This document shows, piece by piece, positions 5,788-11,882 of a DNA stretch of 11,882 bases. The notes beneath the pieces are model-generated. The model was not told the DNA's origin and did not search any database. It worked only from the letters and a program-made list of their open reading frames with translations. This DNA comes from Bacteroidota bacterium (GTDB taxonomy: Bacteria > Bacteroidota > Bacteroidia > UBA7662): assembly GCA_016868485.1 (NCBI GenBank), contig VGGT01000034.1:1-11882 (forward strand), written 5' to 3'. Numbering within the stretch: position 1 is the first letter of the stretch; the number at the start of each line of letters is the position of its first letter. The translations under genes and the position numbers were made by a program.

Positions 5788-8175
5788 ATGATCAGACCCT
5801 TTACCCAACTCACCGCTTTTTTGGTGGTTCTGTTTTTGTCGCTTTCGGCAGGCGCTCAAAATTGCCCAACCGGACAAACCCGTATTACGGTAGTCCTCAC
5901 GCCTGATAATTATCCAGGTGAAATTTCATGGATCCTTCAAAACCAAATGGGTGATACGTTGATGCGCAGGGATTCTGTGGTGGGCGGACAGGTGAACCGC
6001 GACTCCGTTTGTGTGCCAGCGGGCACCTGTGTATACTTCACTATAGTCGATAGTTATGGTGATGGAATTTGTTGTGCGCACGGCAATGGCTCCTATCAGT
6101 TGTTGGTGAACGGGCTTGTTCAGGCGAGCGGCGGACAATTTGGACGCTACGAAACCAAAACGGTGAACTGCGGCAGCAGTCAATCCTGTCAACAAGCCTT
6201 GGTGGTAGACACTGGTAGTTATGTCGCCCCTGTGCGCAATAGTTGGTTTAGCTTCAAACCCGATAGTCTGGGTGCCTACAGCATCAGCACGTGTGGGGCA
6301 CCAACGGGTTGGGATACCCGCATTTGGGTCTACAATAATTGCAGCATCCCTCAGCTGGTTATGGACAATACAGGGACCATACTATACAATGACACCAACT
6401 CTGTATGTGGGCAAAGAGCAAGAGTGCAGGCTTATATGGACACTGCCACTACATACCTGATCCGTATTGGAGGGGCCAATGCCCCTGGTCCTATACCATT
6501 TAACATCTCGTTCATTGGTGCCATAGCGGGTTGTCCTGACTCGAATGCTTGTAATTACAGCCCGCTTGCCACCGTTTTCGGTCCTTGCTACTACAACAAC
6601 GACCCGATGTGCCCCCCAGGTCCAGATTTGACCATCGCTCAAGGCGTTTTCGAGACTTCGCTTCAACGCTCAACCGTTAGCAGTACGACTTGTAGGGTTC
6701 AGGAGAAATGCCTTACGGGTTTTGGCACCAGAACCATCATTCGTTTCACCACGGACATCAGAAATATCGGTCAAAGCGACTATTTCATAGGCAGTCCCTC
6801 TACCCACCCAGGTCAGTTTAACACCGTAAACTGCCACAACCACACCCATTATGAGGGTTATGCGGAATACGTTCTTTACCCGGAACCCACCGCTCAAGGC
6901 TCACGCATTCCTATTGGATTTAAGAATGGCTTTTGTGTGATGGATTTGGATTGCCCTCCCGGTATGGCGAAATACGGATGCAGCAATATGGGAATCACAG
7001 CAGGCTGTGGCGATATATACAGCCGTAGTCTGGAATGCCAGTGGATTGATATCACCGATGTACCTGATGGCGATTATATCCTGGCCATGAAAGTGAATTG
7101 GGATCAATCTCCTGATGCTTTGGGACGCTATGAGACCAATTATGCGAACAATTGGGCACAGGTTTGTCTTAATATTTACACCAATGCCCAAGGTAAGCAA
7201 TTCACCCGCGATACTTCTTGTGCACCCTACCGCGATTGTGCCGGTGTGGCTTATGGAAATGCCCTAAGGGATTGCGAAGGTGTTTGTGGCGGAAGGGCGA
7301 TGATTGGTGATTTGAATGCCGACACGGTCAGGAACGCTGTGGATTACGGTTTGTATTCTGGAGGATTGCTTCAGGATACGCTTCGTTATAGTGTTTGCAA
7401 GGACGCCACAGGCGACAGTTTGATCGATGTATGGGATCTGGTGCAGTTGGGCAATTGCCTGCAACTCAATGGCAGCAGCGGAAGTTGTAATTTCCCCCAA
7501 GGGCTTAAAAACCCAGCTCAAACTGTTCAGGTGCGCATTGATGTACTTGATACGGTCCAAAATTACATAGACATCAGTATGCGCAACAACGATGCAGGAT
7601 TGGTGGCCATGCAGTTTCAGGTGCACGGTTTGCGTTTCACTTCTGCCATGAGCCTTTTGCTGGGTGGTATGCCTGCCCATCAGTTTCAGGTGGGTGCCGA
7701 TGGAATGGTTTTGTTTACCATAAATAACTTCGCCCAAGAAATTCCCCGTTCGGGATCTTGGCGCTCTGCTGTCCGCTTATTCTTCAGCCGGACCACCGAT
7801 AGCTTGGTTTATCTGGAAGGGCCTCGTGTGGCGGTGAACAATGGACTTGAAAAGAACACCTTAGAAACAGATTTAACTCGGTTTAGGGTATTCCGCAACA
7901 CGACCTCCGTCAAAGATTTATCCCGCCGACCTTCATTTATTGCCTTCCCGAATCCTTCCGAAGGTCAATTTAGGTTGCAGGGGTTGCCTGATGCAAGACC
8001 TGTTTCCTTACAGGTTTTCGATAACTTGGGTCGTTTAATCCAGGAGATCGATGCGGTTGATTTCAGTAGCGGTGCGACTGACCTGGATCTGGGTGGTTTA
8101 CCCCCCGCGGTTTACCACCTCATGATGAGGGGGAGTAGCGGCACCGCTGCTCAACGGGTTTGGATCCGGAAGTAG
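5788..8175 (+). CDS. Secreted lysyl oxidase-domain protein with T9SS type A sorting domain
   Basis: The 795-aa protein is read from the ATG at 5788. Layout: signal peptide (1-24, ending SAGAQ); Cys-rich beta domain with DSYGDGICC (26-128); beta-sandwich module (134-245); GCPDSNACNYSP segment (248-275); lysyl oxidase domain (about 279-464); Cys-rich linker; two dockerin-like calcium loops (508-519, 539-550); cohesin-like beta region (about 573-703); T9SS type A sorting domain (about 718-795, starting FPNPSEGQF). In the oxidase domain I see copper ligands His350/352/354 (CHNHTH), Lys379 and Tyr411 at the positions of human LOX Lys320 and Tyr355, which form the lysine tyrosylquinone cofactor, and CQWIDITDV identical to animal LOX. 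The expected reaction is copper-dependent oxidation of peptidyl-lysine or other primary amines to aldehydes, outside the cell. The substrate is unknown. There are 30 cysteines, consistent with an exported disulfide-rich protein. Confidence 0.93.
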   Translation: MIRPFTQLTAFLVVLFLSLSAGAQNCPTGQTRITVVLTPDNYPGEISWILQNQMGDTLMRRDSVVGGQVNRDSVCVPAGTCVYFTIVDSYGDGICCAHGNGSYQLLVNGLVQASGGQFGRYETKTVNCGSSQSCQQALVVDTGSYVAPVRNSWFSFKPDSLGAYSISTCGAPTGWDTRIWVYNNCSIPQLVMDNTGTILYNDTNSVCGQRARVQAYMDTATTYLIRIGGANAPGPIPFNISFIGAIAGCPDSNACNYSPLATVFGPCYYNNDPMCPPGPDLTIAQGVFETSLQRSTVSSTTCRVQEKCLTGFGTRTIIRFTTDIRNIGQSDYFIGSPSTHPGQFNTVNCHNHTHYEGYAEYVLYPEPTAQGSRIPIGFKNGFCVMDLDCPPGMAKYGCSNMGITAGCGDIYSRSLECQWIDITDVPDGDYILAMKVNWDQSPDALGRYETNYANNWAQVCLNIYTNAQGKQFTRDTSCAPYRDCAGVAYGNALRDCEGVCGGRAMIGDLNADTVRNAVDYGLYSGGLLQDTLRYSVCKDATGDSLIDVWDLVQLGNCLQLNGSSGSCNFPQGLKNPAQTVQVRIDVLDTVQNYIDISMRNNDAGLVAMQFQVHGLRFTSAMSLLLGGMPAHQFQVGADGMVLFTINNFAQEIPRSGSWRSAVRLFFSRTTDSLVYLEGPRVAVNNGLEKNTLETDLTRFRVFRNTTSVKDLSRRPSFIAFPNPSEGQFRLQGLPDARPVSLQVFDNLGRLIQEIDAVDFSSGATDLDLGGLPPAVYHLMMRGSSGTAAQRVWIRK

Positions 8176-8275
8176 ACGGTTTTTACCGAAGGTTTGATGG
8201 GTAGAGCAGTAGCGGTACCCCTGCTCAACGTGTTTGGATCCGTACGTAGACGGTTTTTACCGAAGGTTTGATGGG
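8134..8275. repeat. Imperfect 74-bp tandem duplication at the 3' end of the lysyl oxidase-like gene
   Basis: Copy 1 begins at 8134 and covers the last 13 sense codons, the stop and the flank; copy 2 begins at 8208, offset 74 bp. I count five substitutions, all in the coding part; the 26 bases after the stop (8176-8201 and 8250-8275) are identical. Copy 2 still encodes SSGTPAQRVWIRT-stop against SSGTAAQRVWIRK-stop in copy 1. Three of the five changes are silent third-position changes. Each flank copy contains a small inverted repeat, CGGT-TTTT-ACCG (8177-8188 and 8251-8262), too short to be a convincing terminator. The repeat fills nearly all of the gap between two convergent genes. Confidence 0.93.
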
Positions 8276-8281
8276 CTAGAC

Positions 8282-10270
8282 TTAACGCTGAACCCGTAAA
8301 ATACCCTGTAGCGGTTTCTTATCAGGTATTTCAATCAAATAAACATAACTACCCGCTTCTAGGTCTGTGGCTTGATAGTCGTTGGCGTAGGCCACTCGAT
8401 CATAAACGGATTGACCCCATCGATTAAAAAGCCGAACACGCGCCTGGGGATAGGCCTCAATGTAACGAATGTAAAAGGCATCGTTGACTCCGTCGCCATT
8501 GGGCGTTACTACATTATATACCTCAAGTTCCAATTCATCGACTGTAAATTCAAGGTAATTGCTTCGTGTATACCGACCGTCCTGATCATTGATTGTATGC
8601 ACATGCAACCGAAATCGGCCCAATGCGCGTGGCTTCGAAAAATCCAAGAAGGTGTCTGTAGTGGTGGCCACCCTCTGAGAATCTGGCCCAGCATCGGGGC
8701 GACTCATCCACAGTTCATAACGTGGGTTTGGCCACGCCTCTGAATAGGGCAGCCATGACAGTCGACCATCGAAAAGGGTGGCATCGGCCAGAAATGCACT
8801 GGGATCGGTCAACAATATTGAACCAATCGAATCGCCCGGGGCGCAATCGGGGTTGTAATAGACCTGTAAGATCAGCCTGAAATCGCGGCTGTCTTGGGTT
8901 GGGTCAGGCTCTTCTGTGTAGTATAGCGTGTCGGATAGTTGTGGAATGAAGGCGATGTCGCTCCACTGCCGTCCTTCAGGACGATCGTTTCGTTGCAAGC
9001 GGTAGCCCCGAAAAAAGTCGGGATCTATGCCGGGTGGACTTTCCCAAATGAGGTTCAATCCCTGGTTATTGGGCGTAACACTCACATTTCGCATGTTTAC
9101 AGGCCGGGAATAGGCATAACAATTAACAACACGAATGGTGAGTGAATCGAAGTCATCGATTCGGGAGTTGCAATCGCCCAAAATGGGGTTCCCATCCAGT
9201 CCATTGCGAACCACCAGATGATGGTCGCCAGATTGCACCAAGCGGGTAGCAAGCAAAATGAGGAGGGAATCGCTTCGGCCATCGGTACAAAAAGTCTGTA
9301 CCCTGTAAATAGGGATGGGAACTCCGGTTGGGGAATACAACCGCAAGTCGGAACCAGAGGAATCGACAGAGGCGCAACGAAACTTGCCGCGGGTTCGTAC
9401 CCAAAGGCTATCGCTGTAGCATTCTGCTTCTATGATGGGCAGTCGACGGGTGGTGTCGATTGATTGAAATCCCAACAAGGAGGTACCCTCGGTATAAATC
9501 ACCACATCGCGAATCGAATGCCGATCGGTCGCACCACCTGTGCTGGAAGTGAATCCGAGGTAGCCCACATAGTTAGCGGGTGCGTAAACGCCACTCAGCC
9601 ATACCACACTATCAATCATAACACGCACAAAACCACTGTCGTAGTCGACCTGCGCTGTATGGTAATTATTGGAACGCATAAAGCTGAGGTTGCCATTGGT
9701 GTTGTTGACCTTCACAATGCCGGCGATGCACTCGTTGTAGCCCGGACCGCTGTAAATCTGAACTTCTGGATTTGCTCCGCAGCCATTATCCCATGTGTCA
9801 AAAACCACTTTGAGGCCGTTGCCATTGGTGGGGATGCCTATGCCGCCACCCGAAATAAATCCTGCAGGTGGGATGTCTAAAAAGCAAAATGCAATTCCAT
9901 CCGCAGCGGTTCCTTCCCACATGCGAAAATCGAAGCGGGCACTCCAACGGGTACACAAACTTAAATCGAGGGGCTGGTTGTAGAAGACTGCACCGCTGTT
10001 GTTGTTGGTGGGAGGAACCAAGATCATCTCATTGCTGAATGTATCGACGTCCCCATTGGTGTCTCCTATGCCTGCGGCACCGATGAGTGACCATCCTGCT
10101 GTATTCATCAATGGCTGCCCCTGAAGACGGGCATAGACAAAGCCTTGTGTGTGCCCAAGCAAGGGGATTAAGCAGAAAAGTGCACCCAAAAACAATCCCA
10201 TGCCCACAGGCATAAAAGGACTAAAAAAATCCCGAATAGCTAACTGACTTAATTTTGCTGGATGCACCAT
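8282..10270 (-). CDS. Secreted L-type-lectin-like protein with T9SS type B (gliding-associated) C-terminal domain
   Basis: From the ATG at 10270 the protein has 662 aa. A long signal peptide ends near residue 42 (core MGLFLGALFCLIPLLGHTQ). An L-type (legume-like) lectin domain spans about residues 44-262, with the landmarks DGIAFCFLD, GLKVVFDTWDNG and VGYLGFTSSTGG. A Cys-containing beta region (about 280-385) and fibronectin-III-like segments (about 390-575) follow. The last 80 residues are a gliding-type sorting domain, YNVVTPNGDGVNDAFYIRYI then RLFNRWGQSVYD and EAGSYVYLIE, that is, the T9SS type B signal (TIGR04131 type). The role is probably surface carbohydrate binding or adhesion; the ligand is unknown. 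Starts at 10360 (692 aa) and 10213 are alternatives. I prefer 10270 because it gives a basic n-region and leaves room for promoters. It converges on the lysyl oxidase-like gene. Confidence 0.88.
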   Translation of the reverse strand: MVHPAKLSQLAIRDFFSPFMPVGMGLFLGALFCLIPLLGHTQGFVYARLQGQPLMNTAGWSLIGAAGIGDTNGDVDTFSNEMILVPPTNNNSGAVFYNQPLDLSLCTRWSARFDFRMWEGTAADGIAFCFLDIPPAGFISGGGIGIPTNGNGLKVVFDTWDNGCGANPEVQIYSGPGYNECIAGIVKVNNTNGNLSFMRSNNYHTAQVDYDSGFVRVMIDSVVWLSGVYAPANYVGYLGFTSSTGGATDRHSIRDVVIYTEGTSLLGFQSIDTTRRLPIIEAECYSDSLWVRTRGKFRCASVDSSGSDLRLYSPTGVPIPIYRVQTFCTDGRSDSLLILLATRLVQSGDHHLVVRNGLDGNPILGDCNSRIDDFDSLTIRVVNCYAYSRPVNMRNVSVTPNNQGLNLIWESPPGIDPDFFRGYRLQRNDRPEGRQWSDIAFIPQLSDTLYYTEEPDPTQDSRDFRLILQVYYNPDCAPGDSIGSILLTDPSAFLADATLFDGRLSWLPYSEAWPNPRYELWMSRPDAGPDSQRVATTTDTFLDFSKPRALGRFRLHVHTINDQDGRYTRSNYLEFTVDELELEVYNVVTPNGDGVNDAFYIRYIEAYPQARVRLFNRWGQSVYDRVAYANDYQATDLEAGSYVYLIEIPDKKPLQGILRVQR

Positions 10271-10380
10271 ATGTATAACCAATACTGCAATAATAGGACT
10301 TATGCAGGGAAATCGCTCTTTTTGATCCGTCTGTAGGTGAAAAGTCGAAAAAAACTGCATATTGCACGCTAAAAAATACC

Positions 10381-11882
10381 ATGCCAGCAGCCATCAACCT
10401 ACCTTCCTCTGCGCACCCGGACGCTAATTCTTCGCATCCCGAACAAAGCTATGGCGGTGCCCTCACCACCTTGGTTGTCGTTTTCTTTTTCTGGGGATTC
10501 ATTGCCGCCGGAAACAGTGTGTTTATTCCGTTTTGCAAGCATTTTTTTCGTCTCGATCAATTTCAATCGCAGCTGATCGACTTTGCGTTCTACACCGCCT
10601 ATTATGTTGGGGCGCTTGGACTATTTGGCTTTGGCATGTGGCGGGGTTTTGACCCTGTGACGCATTGGGGGTATAAAAAGAGCATTGTCTATGGACTGCT
10701 TTTTTCTGCATTTGGGGCGTTGGTCATGATTCTGGCGGTGGAAGCTAAATCCTACGCGGCAATGCTGGGCGGGTTGTTTGTGGTGGGACTTGGCTTTTCC
10801 TTGCAACAAACCGCTGCGAATCCCTTTGCGATTTTATTGGGCGATCCCCGCAAGGGGGCGGATCGGGTGAATTTGGGCGGAGGGGTTAATTCGTTCGGTA
10901 CGGCTATAGGCCCACTTGTGGTGGCTTTTGCCTTGTTTGGCAGTGCCCACAGCATGACCGACGAGCAAATCCAGAGTCTGCCCTTGGGAAAGGTGGTGAC
11001 CCTCTACGCAGGTGTTGGGGCACTCTTTTTGGCCGCAGCTGCCCTTTTTCACTTCTCTAAACAAGTGCCATCGGGTGTGTCGCGCGAGTCCATCGAACGC
11101 GCGCCGAAAGCGTGGCGACAATTGCTCTTTATGACCCTTTTGCTGTTTGTTTGGTTTGGATTCATTTTTCATTCCTACCGCTCGCCCGGTGCGCTGGTCG
11201 ATGAAAGTCAGGTGGAATGGCTGAGAATGGTGTTGTTGGTTGGGGCCTTGGCCACGGTGGTCGGCTTTCTTTTCAATGCCCGCATCCAGAGTCGGATTGA
11301 GCCCGAAGGCTGGGGCGCCATTCAGTATCCGCATCTCGTTTTGGGCATGCTCGCTATTTTTACCTATGTGGGGGTAGAGGTGTCGATCGTGAGTAATTTA
11401 TCGGAATTATTGAAGGACCCCAAATTTGGTGCCCTACAGGCCAGTGAGATTGCGCCTTATATTTCTATGTATTGGGGTAGTCTGATGATTGGGCGCTGGA
11501 CGGGTTCGCTGAGTGTTTTTAATCTGAAAGGAGAAGCGAAGATGCTCGCTACTGTACTGGTGCCTTGGCTGGCTTTTGGTGTTGTTGTGGGGATAAATCT
11601 GATCGCGGGCAAGGATATGCTTCCTTTGTACGCATATCAAGCGTGTTTATTGGTTCACCTGGGCGCCACGCTCTATGCGGGCGATCAACCCGCCCGTAAT
11701 CTGATGGTCTTCGCTCTATTTGGGGTGTCGGCTATGCTGGTGGGCATGATGAGCAAAGGCACGGTAGCCATTTATGCATTTTTGGCAGGGGGACTGGCTT
11801 GCAGCATTATGTGGCCTTCCATTTTTACCCTGGCCATTTGGGGATTGGGGCGCTATGCCGCACAGGGCTCTGCTTTTCTGGT
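10381..11882 (+). CDS. FHS-family MFS sugar transporter, FucP-like (3' end beyond window)
   Basis: Five hundred codons are readable from the ATG at 10381 to the edge with no stop. After a hydrophilic tail of about 27 residues come many hydrophobic helices in the MFS arrangement. Diagnostic segments of the fucose/glucose/galactose permease (FHS) family are FFFWGFIAAGNSVFIPF, QSQLIDFAFYTAYYVGA, VVGLGFSLQQTAANPFAILL, GGGVNSFGTAIGP, YVGVEVSIVSNLSELL and YWGSLMIGRWTG. The likely role is uptake of a monosaccharide across the inner membrane; the substrate cannot be read from sequence. E. coli FucP uses Asp46 and Glu135 for proton coupling; here the aligned residues are Ser (GNS) and Gln (QQTAANP). 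It is divergent from the lectin gene with no clear TAnnTTTG promoter seen upstream. Confidence 0.92.
   Translation, partial: MPAAINLPSSAHPDANSSHPEQSYGGALTTLVVVFFFWGFIAAGNSVFIPFCKHFFRLDQFQSQLIDFAFYTAYYVGALGLFGFGMWRGFDPVTHWGYKKSIVYGLLFSAFGALVMILAVEAKSYAAMLGGLFVVGLGFSLQQTAANPFAILLGDPRKGADRVNLGGGVNSFGTAIGPLVVAFALFGSAHSMTDEQIQSLPLGKVVTLYAGVGALFLAAAALFHFSKQVPSGVSRESIERAPKAWRQLLFMTLLLFVWFGFIFHSYRSPGALVDESQVEWLRMVLLVGALATVVGFLFNARIQSRIEPEGWGAIQYPHLVLGMLAIFTYVGVEVSIVSNLSELLKDPKFGALQASEIAPYISMYWGSLMIGRWTGSLSVFNLKGEAKMLATVLVPWLAFGVVVGINLIAGKDMLPLYAYQACLLVHLGATLYAGDQPARNLMVFALFGVSAMLVGMMSKGTVAIYAFLAGGLACSIMWPSIFTLAIWGLGRYAAQGSAFL

Noticed and set aside
7264..7737. Minus-strand open frame of 157 codons inside the oxidase gene
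   Set aside because: It is antisense to the dockerin/cohesin-like region, whose plus-strand frame has clear motifs; the antisense product has none.
8177..8262. Rho-independent terminators at the two CGGT-TTTT-ACCG inverted repeats
   Set aside because: The stems are only four base pairs and no U-run follows; recorded under the duplication instead.
10271..10360. Extended start of the lectin-like protein at 10360
   Set aside because: It would leave only 20 bases to the divergent transporter start and put 30 extra residues before a signal peptide; kept only as an alternative.
10834..11334. Minus-strand open frame of 166 codons opposite the transporter
   Set aside because: It is a polar shadow of the clear MFS reading frame with no domain or signal of its own.
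1..11882. Search for tRNA, rRNA, CRISPR arrays, insertion sequences, integrases and phage genes
   Set aside because: Nothing convincing was seen on either strand; the window appears to be ordinary chromosome with an accessory secreted-protein segment.

Overview
The window comes from the chromosome of a member of the Bacteroidota. The evidence is a Bacteroidota-style ATP synthase operon (its AtpB has a long secreted, His-rich N-terminus), a bactofilin and M23-like pair joined to that operon, two exported proteins with different type IX secretion (T9SS) C-terminal sorting domains, A/T-rich leaders without clear Shine-Dalgarno sites, and TAnnTTTG-type promoter elements. Base composition looks roughly balanced. 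I cannot name the genus.

Positions 1-5702, all on the minus strand, look like one operon read from right to left: a membrane-anchored, catalytically dead M23/LytM-like protein, a bactofilin, an AtpZ-family protein, a four-helix membrane protein in the AtpI position, then atpB (a), atpE (c), atpF (b), atpH (delta) and the first 375 codons of atpA (alpha). atpA runs off the left edge; atpG would be expected next. The F1 beta and epsilon genes are not in the window. Genes are tightly packed, with a 26-nt overlap, one abutting stop/start pair and several gaps of a few bases. Synthesis of the proton-driven ATP synthase is therefore probably co-transcribed with two cell-envelope/cytoskeleton genes.

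Positions 5709-5787 are a short divergent promoter region. To its right, on the plus strand, lies the most interesting gene (5788-8175): a secreted, Cys-rich, 795-aa protein whose centre is a lysyl oxidase domain. It retains the copper-binding HxHxH motif, the Lys and Tyr that form the lysine tyrosylquinone cofactor in animal enzymes, and the animal cysteine pattern. The domain is embedded among Bacteroidota adhesin-like modules, two dockerin-like calcium loops and a T9SS type A sorting domain. An imperfect 74-bp tandem duplication covers its last 13 codons and 3' flank (8134-8275).

Convergent to it (8282-10270, minus) is a secreted L-type-lectin-like protein with a T9SS type B (gliding-associated) C-terminal domain. 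At the right edge (10381-11882, plus, truncated) is an FHS-type MFS sugar transporter related to FucP but lacking the two acidic residues used for proton coupling in E. coli FucP. I saw no tRNA, rRNA, CRISPR array, insertion sequence or phage gene. No gene-free stretch exceeds about 110 bases.
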